64,000 nt of DNA from Meiothermus sp. QL-1 (GTDB taxonomy: Bacteria > Deinococcota > Deinococci > Deinococcales > Thermaceae), in the NCBI RefSeq assembly GCF_003351145.1, contig NZ_QQSV01000010.1, positions 27,340 through 91,339 of the forward strand, in the 5' to 3' direction. This document shows, in pieces, positions 1 through 8,588 of the stretch (within the stretch, counting starts at the first letter, position 1; each line of letters starts with the position of its first letter). The notes beneath the pieces were generated by a model. The model made no database searches and had not been told where the DNA came from. It saw only the letters and a program-made list of their open reading frames with translations. The translations under genes were made by a program, and so were the position numbers.

Positions 1-2
1 AG

Positions 3-104
3 GCGGTGGCGGCCCACCAACCCAAGGAGGCTGCCGAGGCGATGAAGCTTCACCTCGAGGGCGTCATCGCAGCCCTCAGGCGTATTGGGAGGAGTACCCT
101 ATGA
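3..104 (+). CDS. C-terminal end of a GntR-family (FCD-type) regulator, partial
   Basis: An open frame enters from the left edge and stops with TGA at 102-104, giving 33 visible residues. The tail has the pattern of an FCD ligand-binding domain: alternating Ala-rich helix, then EAAEAMKLHLEGV and a basic end. This resembles the last helix of FadR-subfamily GntR regulators. The stop overlaps the ATG of the next gene by four bases (ATGA), so it is the first visible gene of the catabolic operon and a likely regulator of it. Only the tail is seen, so the family call is an inference. Confidence 0.55.
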   Translation, partial: AVAAHQPKEAAEAMKLHLEGVIAALRRIGRSTL

Positions 105-1012
105 ACCCCAGCGAACGCGCCATGGAACTGGTACGTGGCGCCTATGACCTGCACGTGCACATCGAGCCCGATGTGATTCCCCGCCGCACCCATGACCTCG
201 AGCTGGCCCAGCGCTTCCGTGAGCGGGGTCTGGCTGGCTTCGTGCTCAAGTCCCACTATGTCCCCACCGCCGAGCGGGCCGCTCTGGCCCGGCGGGCGGT
301 GCCCGGGGTGGAGGTGTTAGGCAGCCTAACCCTGAACCACGGGGTGGGGGGGCTCAACCCGGTGGCGGTGGAGATTGCCGCCCGCGAGGGGGCCCGCATC
401 GTCTGGCTGCCCACCGTGGACGCGGCCAACGAGGCCCGCGAGGCCCAGGCCTTGCCGCCGGAGAAAAAACCCCTATGGGCCAAGCTGCAAGCGGAGTTCC
501 GGCAGGCTGGGCTGCCCCTCGAGCCCATCGAGGTACTGGACGCCAACGGCCGGGTGCTGCCCGCGCTGCGCCAGGTTTTGAGGGTTATTGCCCGGCACAA
601 CTTGGTGTTAGCCACCGGGCACCTGGGCCGCCACGAGATTGGAAGGGTGGTGGAGGCGGCCTTGGAGGAGGGGGTGCGTCACATCGTCATCACCCACCCC
701 GACTACCCCACCCAGGCCCTACCCCTGGCCGAGCAGCGCTGGCTGGCCGAGCAGGGGGCCTACCTCGAGCGCTGCTTGGTGCCGGTTTGGAGCGGCAAAG
801 TGGCCTGGGAGCGGGTCTTCGAGGCAATCCGGGCCACCGGCCCCGAGCAAAACCTGCTCTCCACCGACCTGGGCCAGCCCAAGAACCCCCCGGTGGAGGA
901 CGGGCTGGCCCTGTTTGTCGATAAGCTCCTGGAGGCCGGCTTCGGCGAAGACGAGGTGCGCCGGATGGCGGTGACCAACACCGTAAAACTGGCCCAAGGA
1001 GGGCGGGCATGA
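101..1012 (+). CDS. DUF6282-type metal-dependent hydrolase
   Basis: 303 residues. The N-terminus has DLHVHIEPD (about residues 16-24), the HxH metal-binding start of amidohydrolase-like TIM barrels; later landmarks are KSHYVP (about 51), ATGHLG (about 171), THPDYP (about 198) and a late LSTDLGQ (about 255). These match my memory of DUF6282, a family without an assigned reaction. It overlaps the preceding regulator by four bases and the GalB-like gene by four bases, so translation is coupled. Its neighbours act on hydroxylated or oxo dicarboxylates, so a hydrolase or hydratase step on such a substrate is plausible, but this is inference. Confidence 0.7.
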   Translation: MNPSERAMELVRGAYDLHVHIEPDVIPRRTHDLELAQRFRERGLAGFVLKSHYVPTAERAALARRAVPGVEVLGSLTLNHGVGGLNPVAVEIAAREGARIVWLPTVDAANEAREAQALPPEKKPLWAKLQAEFRQAGLPLEPIEVLDANGRVLPALRQVLRVIARHNLVLATGHLGRHEIGRVVEAALEEGVRHIVITHPDYPTQALPLAEQRWLAEQGAYLERCLVPVWSGKVAWERVFEAIRATGPEQNLLSTDLGQPKNPPVEDGLALFVDKLLEAGFGEDEVRRMAVTNTVKLAQGGRA

Positions 1013-1719
1013 AGCGGATGCTGGTCTTCAGCGCCCACGCCGCCGACTTTGTCTGGAGGGCGGGCGGGGCCATCGCCAGCGTGTGCGCCCAGGGAGGGCA
1101 GGCCCGGGTGGTGGCCCTGAGCTACGGCGAACGCGGGGAGTCGGGGGAGCTTTGGAAGGAGCCCGGCCAGACCGTGGAACGGGTCAAGGCCATCCGCCAC
1201 GCCGAGGCCACCCAGGCCGCCGAAGCCCTAGGGGCCAGCTTCGAGTGCCTGGATCTGGGCGACTACCCCTTGCGGGTGGACGATAAGGCTCTGGAGCGCA
1301 TGGTGGAGATTATCGTGGAGACCGCACCGGACCTGCTCCTCACCCACGCCGAGAAAGACCCCTTCAACCCCGACCACCCGCTGACCTACCAGGCGGTGGA
1401 GAAGGCCCGCCAGCTCGCTACCGGGGCGGGGGTGGCCAGCGCCTTTCGCACTGTGCGGCCCCCGGAGTTTTTGCTCTTTGAGCCCCACCAGCCCGAGCTG
1501 TGCGGCTTTGTGCCCACGGTTTTTTTGGACATCACCCCGGTGTGGGAGAAGAAGCTAAAAGCCATGGAGGCCTTCGCCTCGCAGGTTTACCTGCGCCAGT
1601 ACTACAGCGAGCGGGCCGCCCACCGGGCCAACCACGCCCGCCGCATTGCCGGCTACAAGGACATCGAGCGGGCCGAGGCCTTCCAGCGCATGCTGCCCCA
1701 GGTGGTGAGGAGCCTATGA
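1009..1719 (+). CDS. PIG-L family hydratase, GalB-like (4-oxalomesaconate hydratase)
   Basis: 236 residues, PIG-L/LmbE fold. The N-terminal metal motif is SAHAADFVWRAGG (about residues 8-20), followed by SYGERGES and LWKEPGQ, then NPDHPLTYQAV (about 121). The AHAAD, FVWR and GERGES block is the version found in GalB, the 4-oxalomesaconate hydratase of gallate degradation, rather than in sugar deacetylases. GalB would make 4-carboxy-4-hydroxy-2-oxoadipate (CHA). The next gene resembles the CHA aldolase, which supports the assignment. It starts inside the end of the DUF6282 gene and its TGA overlaps the next ATG. The exact substrate is inferred, since no ring-cleavage dioxygenase is visible. 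Confidence 0.72.
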   Translation: MKRMLVFSAHAADFVWRAGGAIASVCAQGGQARVVALSYGERGESGELWKEPGQTVERVKAIRHAEATQAAEALGASFECLDLGDYPLRVDDKALERMVEIIVETAPDLLLTHAEKDPFNPDHPLTYQAVEKARQLATGAGVASAFRTVRPPEFLLFEPHQPELCGFVPTVFLDITPVWEKKLKAMEAFASQVYLRQYYSERAAHRANHARRIAGYKDIERAEAFQRMLPQVVRSL

Positions 1720-2366
1720 GCCTGAGTCCGGAGGAACTGCAAACCCTGGCCCGGCTGGGGGTGGCCACGGTCTACGAGGCCTCGGGCCGGGAGGGGCTGG
1801 TTGACCTGCCCCTTTTGCAAATTGTGCCCGGCAGCCGGGTGGCGGGGCCGGCCCTGACGGTGCTGTGCGCCCAGAACGACAACCTGATGGTGCACGCGGC
1901 CATGGCCGCGGTGCGGCCTGGGGAGGTGCTGGTCTTTGCCATGCCCGAGCCCGCGCCGGTGGCGCTGGTGGGCGAGCTTCTTGCTACCCAGGCCAAGGTT
2001 CAGGGGGCGGCTGGGATGCTGGTGGACGCCGCGGTGCGCGACGCCGAGGAGCTTGCCCAGATGGGCCTGCCAATCTGGGCGCGCTACGTGCGGGCCCGGG
2101 GGGCCGAGCGCAAGGCGCTGGGGCAGATTGGGGGGGGCCTGCAGGTGGGCGGGGTGCTGATTCGCACCGGCGATATTGTGGTGATGGATGCCGATGGGGC
2201 GGTGGTGGTGGCGGCCGAGCGGGCCCGGGAAGTGCTCGAGGCGGCCCAGGCCCGCGCCGCGCGCGAGGAGGGGTTGCGCGGGCGCTTTCAGGCCGGGGAA
2301 CTCTCAATTGACCTCTATGGCCTGCGCGGGCAGGTGGCAGAGGTGCTGGCTCGAGGGGGGCGGTGA
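1716..2366 (+). CDS. RraA-like / GalC-like 4-hydroxy-4-carboxy-2-oxoadipate aldolase
   Basis: 216 residues from ATG 1716, which overlaps the stop of the previous gene. The sequence starts with ARLGVATVYEASGR, has GPALTVLC (about residue 47), MLVDAAVRD (about 101-109, carrying the Arg-Asp pair of the family) and ends with TGDIVVMDADGAVVV (about 151-165). This is the RraA/HMG aldolase fold, where class II pyruvate aldolases such as GalC and LigK cleave CHA to pyruvate and oxaloacetate. The placement directly after a GalB-like hydratase favours aldolase over the RNase E inhibitor role of E. coli RraA. Confidence 0.75.
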   Translation: MSLSPEELQTLARLGVATVYEASGREGLVDLPLLQIVPGSRVAGPALTVLCAQNDNLMVHAAMAAVRPGEVLVFAMPEPAPVALVGELLATQAKVQGAAGMLVDAAVRDAEELAQMGLPIWARYVRARGAERKALGQIGGGLQVGGVLIRTGDIVVMDADGAVVVAAERAREVLEAAQARAAREEGLRGRFQAGELSIDLYGLRGQVAEVLARGGR

Positions 2367-3127
2367 TGCTGCGTGTGGCGGTGCTGGGTCTGGGGGAGGC
2401 CGGCAGCACCATAGCCCACGACCTGGTGCGGGCGGGGGTAGAGGTGGTGGGCTACGACCCCATCCCCGAGAAGACCGTGCCGGGCATCCGGCGGGCTTCC
2501 AGCGAGGCCGAGGCCGCCTGTGGGGCCGAGGTAATCCTTAGCGTGAACTGGGCCCGGGTGGCCCTCGAGGTGGCCCACCGGGTGGCCCCGGTGCTTACGC
2601 CAGGGCAGGTCTTCGCCGACCTCAACACCGCCGCCCCGGCGCTCAAGCGGGCCCTACAGGGGGTCATAGCCCCCACCGGAGCCCTTCTGGCCGACATTGC
2701 CCTGATGAGCCCGGTGCCGGGCAAGGGCCTCAAGACCCCCTCCCTGGCCTCGGGGCCGGGGGCCCTGGCCTACGCCGGGCGGATGGGGCCTTTGGGCGCG
2801 GTGGTGGAGGTAGTGGGGGAGGAGCCGGGGGCTGCGGCCACCCGCAAGCTCTTGCGCAGCATCTTCTTCAAGGGGCTTGCGGCAGCGGTGGGCGAAGCCC
2901 TGGAGGCTGCGCAAAGGCTTGGGCTCGAGGCCGAGATCCGGGCCAACATTGCCCAGAGCCTGGAGGAGGCCAACGCGGCCCTCATTGACCGCCTGGTAGA
3001 GGGCAGCCTGCGCCACGCCAAAAGGCGGCAGGAGGAGATGCTGGCGGCGGCTGCGCTGCTGGAGGAGGTGGGGCTGGAGCCGGTGATGGCCCGGGCTACG
3101 GCCCGCTGGCTGGAGCGCTGGCGTTGA
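2366..3127 (+). CDS. NAD(P)-dependent oxidoreductase, beta-hydroxyacid dehydrogenase-like with DUF1932 C-terminus
   Basis: 253 residues from ATG 2366; GTG 2363 is the alternative, and both overlap the preceding stop. The N-terminus is a Rossmann fold with GLGEAGS (about 7-13). A later SIFFKGLAAAVGEAL segment (about 171-185) carries the lysine expected of 6-phosphogluconate/beta-hydroxyacid dehydrogenases, and the helical C-terminus resembles DUF1932. It is the last gene of the operon. It probably oxidises or reduces a hydroxy-dicarboxylate linked to the hydratase and aldolase products. The substrate cannot be named from sequence. Confidence 0.7.
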   Translation: MLRVAVLGLGEAGSTIAHDLVRAGVEVVGYDPIPEKTVPGIRRASSEAEAACGAEVILSVNWARVALEVAHRVAPVLTPGQVFADLNTAAPALKRALQGVIAPTGALLADIALMSPVPGKGLKTPSLASGPGALAYAGRMGPLGAVVEVVGEEPGAAATRKLLRSIFFKGLAAAVGEALEAAQRLGLEAEIRANIAQSLEEANAALIDRLVEGSLRHAKRRQEEMLAAAALLEEVGLEPVMARATARWLERWR

Positions 3128-3152
3128 GCCGATCCCCCGTATACTTGGGGGC

Positions 3153-5006
3153 GTGCTGGCTTTCTACCACGCGGCCCGTGTCCGGGGCCTGCGGCCTGCC
3201 CTTTTGGAGTCCTTGGGGCCCAGGGCTCCTTTTGCCCGGCTTTCCCTGCTGGGGCTCCGCCCCCAGCACCGCCTCGAGGTCTGGGAGGGCCGGCTTTACC
3301 TGGACGGGCGGCGGGTGGGAGAGGCCCTGGACCTCTTCGCCTACCTGGAAAGGGGACTGGGCAGGGGGTTTTTCCCCGCCTGGATGGGGTTTTTCGCCTA
3401 CGAGTTCGCCCGCCACTTCGGCCTTGACACCCACCCGCCCCTTCCCGGCCTGCCCGAGGCCGCCTTCTTCTACTACCCCGAGGGGTTTGCCCTCCTGGAG
3501 GGGCGGCTTGTGGAGCGCCCCTCCCTTTCCCTGAGGCCCCTTCCCTACCTGCCTCCGGCCCTTCCCCGCTACCCTTTGGCCTCCGACTTTCCCCAGGAGG
3601 CCTTTTTGGCGGGGGTGCGGGAGGTGCAGGAGCGCATCCGGGCCGGGGTGGTTTACCAGGTGAACCTTTCCCACCGCTTCCGCCTCCAGGGAGGGGTGGA
3701 CCCCCTCCTCCTCTATGCCCGGCTCCGGGCCCTCAACCCCTCCCCCTTCATGGGCCTTCTGGAGGGGGAGGGCTGGGCGGTGGTCTCGGGGAGCCCGGAA
3801 AGGCTTTTCCAGAAGGTGGGGGCCCGCCTCAGGGCCCGGCCCATCGCCGGCACCCGGCCCCGGGGCCGCACCGAGGCCGAGGACCTGGCCCTGGAGGAGG
3901 AGCTTCTGGCCTCCCCCAAAGAGCGGGCGGAGCACGCCATGCTGGTGGACCTGGTGCGCAACGACCTGGCCCGGGTGGCCCTGCCGGGCACGGTGCGGGT
4001 GCGGGAGCTCTTCACCGTGGAGCGCTACGCCCACGTGATGCACCTGGTCTCCGAGGTGGAGGGGTACACCCGGGCCGGCCTGGGGCAGGTCTTCCAAAGC
4101 CTCTTCCCCGGGGGCACCATCACCGGGGCCCCCAAGGGCACGGTGATGGAGGCCATCCGCCACCTGGAGCCCGTGCCCCGGGGGGCCTACACGGGGAGCC
4201 TGGGGTACGTTTCGGGAAGGGGGGCGGACTTCAACATCCTCATCCGCTCCTTCCAGCGGGTGGGGGAGGAGGTCCTCTTCTCCGCGGGGGCGGGCATCGT
4301 CATCAACTCCCAGCCGGAGGCAGAGTACCAGGAGACCCTCCACAAGGCAGAAAGCCTCCTCCTGGCCCTGGAGCGGGGCCGGCCCGGGCAAAAACCCCTT
4401 CCTCCCAAACCCACCGCCGCCTGGAGCCCGCCCCCACCCCCCAGGCGACCCTCGGCCCGGGTCCTCTTCCTGGAAAACCGCGACTCCTTCAGCCACAACC
4501 TGGTGGACTACCTGCGGGCCCTGGGGGCGGAGGTAGCGGTGGTGGACCAGGAGGAGGCCCCCGCCTTCCGGGGCTTCACCCACCTGGTGGTGGGCCCCGG
4601 CCCCAAGGACCCCTTCACCGCGGGCCGGGTGCTGGAGTGGACCCGGGCCGCCCTCCGGGCGGGGATGCCCTTCCTGGGGGTCTGCATGGGCCACCAGGCC
4701 CTGGGGGTGGCCCTGGGGGCGGAGCTCTACCGGGAAAGCCCCGTCCACGGGGAGGCCCACCCCATCCTCCACGCGGGGGAGGGGCTTTTCGCCGGCCTGC
4801 CCAACCCCCTGCCCTTTGCCCGCTACCACTCCCTGGCCCTGCGCCGCCTGCCCCCCTCCTTAAGGCTTCTGGCCTGGACGGCGGACGGGGTGCCCATGGC
4901 CCTTTGGGACGGGCGGGTGGCCTACGGGGTGCAGTTCCACCCCGAAAGCATCCTCTCCCCCTGGGGGATGGAGCTTCTGGCCAGGTTTTTGGAGGTGGGG
5001 CCGTGA
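3153..5006 (+). CDS. pabB: Aminodeoxychorismate synthase, PabB-PabA fusion
   Basis: 617 residues. Residues about 1-420 form the chorismate-binding component I, with PIAGTRPRGR (about 231), VDLVRNDLARV, GGTITGAPKG (about 324) and DFNILIRSF. Residues about 435-617 are a class I glutamine amidotransferase with the nucleophile in GVCMGHQ and the His-Glu pair in QFHPES. The fused enzyme makes 4-amino-4-deoxychorismate from chorismate and glutamine for folate. It starts at GTG 3153, seven bases after a TATACT box at 3140-3145, so the mRNA is probably leaderless. It overlaps pabC by four bases. PIAGT and the immediate pabC neighbour favour PabB over TrpE. Confidence 0.9.
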   Translation: MLAFYHAARVRGLRPALLESLGPRAPFARLSLLGLRPQHRLEVWEGRLYLDGRRVGEALDLFAYLERGLGRGFFPAWMGFFAYEFARHFGLDTHPPLPGLPEAAFFYYPEGFALLEGRLVERPSLSLRPLPYLPPALPRYPLASDFPQEAFLAGVREVQERIRAGVVYQVNLSHRFRLQGGVDPLLLYARLRALNPSPFMGLLEGEGWAVVSGSPERLFQKVGARLRARPIAGTRPRGRTEAEDLALEEELLASPKERAEHAMLVDLVRNDLARVALPGTVRVRELFTVERYAHVMHLVSEVEGYTRAGLGQVFQSLFPGGTITGAPKGTVMEAIRHLEPVPRGAYTGSLGYVSGRGADFNILIRSFQRVGEEVLFSAGAGIVINSQPEAEYQETLHKAESLLLALERGRPGQKPLPPKPTAAWSPPPPPRRPSARVLFLENRDSFSHNLVDYLRALGAEVAVVDQEEAPAFRGFTHLVVGPGPKDPFTAGRVLEWTRAALRAGMPFLGVCMGHQALGVALGAELYRESPVHGEAHPILHAGEGLFAGLPNPLPFARYHSLALRRLPPSLRLLAWTADGVPMALWDGRVAYGVQFHPESILSPWGMELLARFLEVGP

Positions 5007-5767
5007 AGCGGGTACTGCTCAGGGGAAAGCCCTTTGCCGAGCCCCTTCCCGAGGGCTTCCTCTACCACGGCCAAAGCGTCTTCACCACCCTAAGGGCCGA
5101 AGGGGGAAGGCCCCTTTGGCCCGAGGAGCACCTCTTCCGCCTGCGCCGCCATGCGGAGGCCCTGGGGCTTCCCTACCCGGGGGACGAGGCCTTTTGGGAG
5201 GACCTGAAGGCCCTCCTGGCCGGCTTCCCCGAGGCGCCCTGCCTGCGCCTGCGCCTCACTGTGGGGGAGGGGGTGTGGCTCTCCGAGGCCCGCCCCTATG
5301 CCCCCCCGCCCCAGGCCTTCTACCGGGAGGGGGTCCGGGTGGCCCTCACCCCCTACCGGGTCCACCCCGACCTGGCCCGGTACAAGACGGGGAACTACCT
5401 GCCCTACCACCTGGCCCTGCGGGCCGCCCAGGAGCAAGGGGCCTTTGAGGGGCTTCTGCTGGACGCCCAGGGCCACGTGGTGGACGGAAGCCGCACCAGC
5501 CCCCTCCTCTACCGGGAGGGGGTTTTGTACCTCCTGGAGGGAGGCCTCGAGGGCATCACCCGGGAGAAGGTGGCGGAGGCGGCCCGGGAGCTGGGCCTCA
5601 AGGTGGAGCGGGCCTTTCTCCGCCCCGAAGCCCTATCGGGCACCCTCCTCCTGGCGGGGAGCGGGGTAGGGCTTGTGCCGGTAGGCTCTCCTCCAGAGGA
5701 AATCCAGCCCCTCTTGGAGCGCTTTCGCCCCGGGCCATGCCTTGACGCGCGGAGGCCTCCTGCCTAA
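5003..5767 (+). CDS. pabC: 4-amino-4-deoxychorismate lyase
   Basis: 254 residues from GTG 5003, whose first bases overlap the pabB stop. Class IV PLP fold: FLYHGQSVFTTLRAEGG near the start, YKTGNYLPY (about 130) with the likely PLP lysine, VVDGSRTSPLLYREGVLYL (about 160) and LEGITREKV. It releases pyruvate from aminodeoxychorismate to give p-aminobenzoate. Class IV enzymes include D-amino acid and branched-chain aminotransferases, but direct coupling to pabBA makes PabC the best call. The promoter of the downstream initiator tRNA lies across its last codons. Confidence 0.88.
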   Translation: MKRVLLRGKPFAEPLPEGFLYHGQSVFTTLRAEGGRPLWPEEHLFRLRRHAEALGLPYPGDEAFWEDLKALLAGFPEAPCLRLRLTVGEGVWLSEARPYAPPPQAFYREGVRVALTPYRVHPDLARYKTGNYLPYHLALRAAQEQGAFEGLLLDAQGHVVDGSRTSPLLYREGVLYLLEGGLEGITREKVAEAARELGLKVERAFLRPEALSGTLLLAGSGVGLVPVGSPPEEIQPLLERFRPGPCLDARRPPA

Positions 5768-5770
5768 GAT
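5742..5770 (+). promoter_or_regulatory. Promoter of tRNA-fMet
   Basis: TTGACG at 5742-5747 and TAAGAT at 5765-5770 are separated by exactly 17 bases, a good sigma-70-type promoter. It lies across the end of pabC. The tRNA begins about 31 bases after the -10 box, leaving a short leader containing a small GGGG/CCCC hairpin (about 5781-5793). Confidence 0.65.
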
Positions 5771-5801
5771 TGAGTGTGCTGGGGGTGTTCCCCACGGTCG
5801 G

Positions 5802-5878
<77 letters not shown>

Positions 5879-5881
5879 GCA

Positions 5882-5899
5882 GGCGCCGCATGCGGCGCC
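5882..5899. repeat. 18-bp perfect palindrome between the two tRNA-Met genes
   Basis: GGCGCCGCA followed by its exact reverse complement fills almost the whole gap between the two tRNAs. No T tract follows on either strand, so it is not a normal intrinsic terminator. It could fold as an RNA hairpin that separates the two tRNAs for processing of a joint precursor; that role is inferred. Confidence 0.6.
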
Positions 5900-5902
5900 C
5901 CT

Positions 5903-5979
5903 GGCTATGTAGCTCAGTTGGTTAGAGCACACGACTCATAATCGTGGTGTCGGCGGTTCGAATCCGCCCATAGCCACCA
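5903..5979 (+). tRNA. Elongator tRNA-Met (CAT)
   Basis: 77 nt cloverleaf with acceptor GGCTATG/CATAGCC, D-arm AGCTCAGTTGGTTAGAGC, anticodon CAT in CTCATAA, T-arm GGCGGTTCGAATCCGCC and an encoded CCA. The 5' half closely resembles bacterial elongator tRNA-Met. A tRNA-Ile2, whose CAT is converted to lysidine by TilS, also has a CAT anticodon and cannot be fully excluded; its acceptor sequence usually differs from this one. Confidence 0.88.
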
Positions 5980-5984
5980 GAAAA

Positions 5985-6010
5985 CCCCGGGGAAGCCCCG
6001 GGGCTATCTT

Positions 6011-6011
<1 letters not shown>
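5985..6011. terminator. Bidirectional terminator between tRNA-Met and fumC
   Basis: CCCCGGGG (5985-5992), AAG loop, CCCCGGGG (5996-6003) forms an 8-bp stem. It is followed on the plus strand by CTATCTTTT and preceded by AAAA, which gives a T run on the minus strand. It can end both the plus-strand tRNA transcript and the minus-strand fumC transcript. Confidence 0.8.
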
Positions 6012-7405
<1,394 letters not shown>

Positions 7406-7470
7406 AGCGGCTCTATTCTACGGGGTGTGGGGCAACACTGCCCGAGCTTCTGTTGGGTATGCTTGAGAAC

Positions 7471-8448
7471 ATGTGGGACCTGCTCATCGTGGGGGCCGGG
7501 CCGGTGGGGCTCTCTGCCGCCATTGAGGCCAAGCGGGCGGGGCTAGAGGCGGTGGTGTTGGAGCGGGGCACCCTGGTGAACACCATCTACCGCTGGCCCC
7601 GCGAGACGGTTTTTTTCAGCGAGGCCAGGAACCTCGAGATCGGCGGGCACCCCTTTCCCTCCCTGGGGGCTAAACCTACCCGGCGGGAGGCCTTGCAGTA
7701 CTACCGGCGGGTGGCGGAGAACGAAGGGCTGGAGGTGCGCACCTACACCGAGGCCACGGCTATCCAGCCCACGGCCTCGGGCTTTGAGGTGAGATACCGC
7801 GACCGGGAGGGGGAAGGGGTGGAGAAGGCCCGCTTTGTGCTGGTGGCCACCGGCTACTACGACAACCCCAACCGGCTGGGGGTGCCGGGGGAGGAGCTGC
7901 CCCACGTGCGCTATGGGCTGGAGGAGGTTTTGCCCTACTGGAAGCAGCAGGTGGTGGTGGTGGGCGGTTCCAACAGCGCGGTGGAGGCGGCCCTCGAGCT
8001 CTACCGAGGGGGGGCCAGGGTTGCGGTGGTGCACCACGAGGCGGAGATACGCCCTCGGGTCAAGTACTGGCTCAAGCCCGACTTCGAGAACCGGGTGCGG
8101 GAGGGGGCCATCCAGCTTTGGCTGAACGCCCGGGTGCGGGAAATCCTGAAGCGGGCGGTGCGGATTGAGGTGAAGGGGGAAGAGCGGCTGCTTCCGGCCG
8201 ACTTCGTCCTCATTCACATCGGCTACCGGGCGGTGGACGACCTGCTCCGGGCGGCCAAGGTGGCCTACGCGGGGGACGCTCCTGTGCTTTCGGCCCACTT
8301 CGAGACCAGCCTGCCGGGCCTTTTTGTGGCGGGCAGCGCGGGGTACGGCACGGACACCCGCACGGTTTTCATCGAGAACGGCCGGGAGCACGCCCGCCTG
8401 GCGGTGCAGGAGATGGCCCGCCGCCTTGCGCGGGTGGGGGGGGTATAG
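7471..8448 (+). CDS. YpdA-family bacillithiol disulfide reductase (FAD/NADPH oxidoreductase)
   Basis: 325 residues. The N-terminal FAD motif is IVGAGPVGLSAAIEAKRAG, a second dinucleotide fold has VVGGSNSAVEAALEL (about 164), and the C-terminus ends with LFVAGSAGYGTDTRTVFIENGREH. The order and the GTDTRTVFIENGR end fit YpdA/Bdr, which recycles oxidised bacillithiol with NADPH. The CxxC of thioredoxin reductase is absent, as expected for this group. Upstream TTG 7453 and ATG 7459 are in frame, but a TATGCT box at 7458-7463 lies seven bases before ATG 7471, so a leaderless start at 7471 is preferred. Confidence 0.82.
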   Translation: MWDLLIVGAGPVGLSAAIEAKRAGLEAVVLERGTLVNTIYRWPRETVFFSEARNLEIGGHPFPSLGAKPTRREALQYYRRVAENEGLEVRTYTEATAIQPTASGFEVRYRDREGEGVEKARFVLVATGYYDNPNRLGVPGEELPHVRYGLEEVLPYWKQQVVVVGGSNSAVEAALELYRGGARVAVVHHEAEIRPRVKYWLKPDFENRVREGAIQLWLNARVREILKRAVRIEVKGEERLLPADFVLIHIGYRAVDDLLRAAKVAYAGDAPVLSAHFETSLPGLFVAGSAGYGTDTRTVFIENGREHARLAVQEMARRLARVGGV

Positions 8449-8453
8449 GGTCC

Positions 8454-8545
8454 TGGCGGAGGGGGAGGGATTCGAACCCTCGATAGGGGGAAGCCCCTAT
8501 ACCGGTTTTCGAGACCGGCCCGTTCAACCACTCCGGCACCCCTCC
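8454..8545 (-). tRNA. tRNA-Ser (CGA)
   Basis: 92 nt on the minus strand. The acceptor GGAGGGG pairs with CCCCTCC, followed by discriminator G and an encoded CCA. The anticodon loop reads CTCGAAA, giving anticodon CGA for codon TCG. A long variable arm (AGGGG/CCCCT type) confirms a class II serine tRNA. Confidence 0.95.
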
Positions 8546-8559
8546 AGGGCCGAATCCAG

Positions 8560-8588
8560 ACTTTAGCACAACCCGCGGCATCTGTCAC
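8560..8588 (-). promoter_or_regulatory. Promoter of tRNA-Ser
   Basis: On the minus strand GTGACA (8588-8583) and TAAAGT (8565-8560) are spaced by 17 bases and precede the tRNA by 14 bases. The -35 box overlaps the stop codon of the tilS-tadA gene just upstream on the same strand, so the tRNA has its own start of transcription. Confidence 0.5.

Noticed and set aside
3096..4829. 577-codon frame antisense to pabB
   Set aside because: Pure shadow of the pabBA gene with Gly/Pro/His-rich composition and no domain.
5903..5979. tRNA-Ile2 (CAT, lysidine substrate)
   Set aside because: The acceptor and D-arm sequence is that of an elongator tRNA-Met; kept only as a minor alternative.
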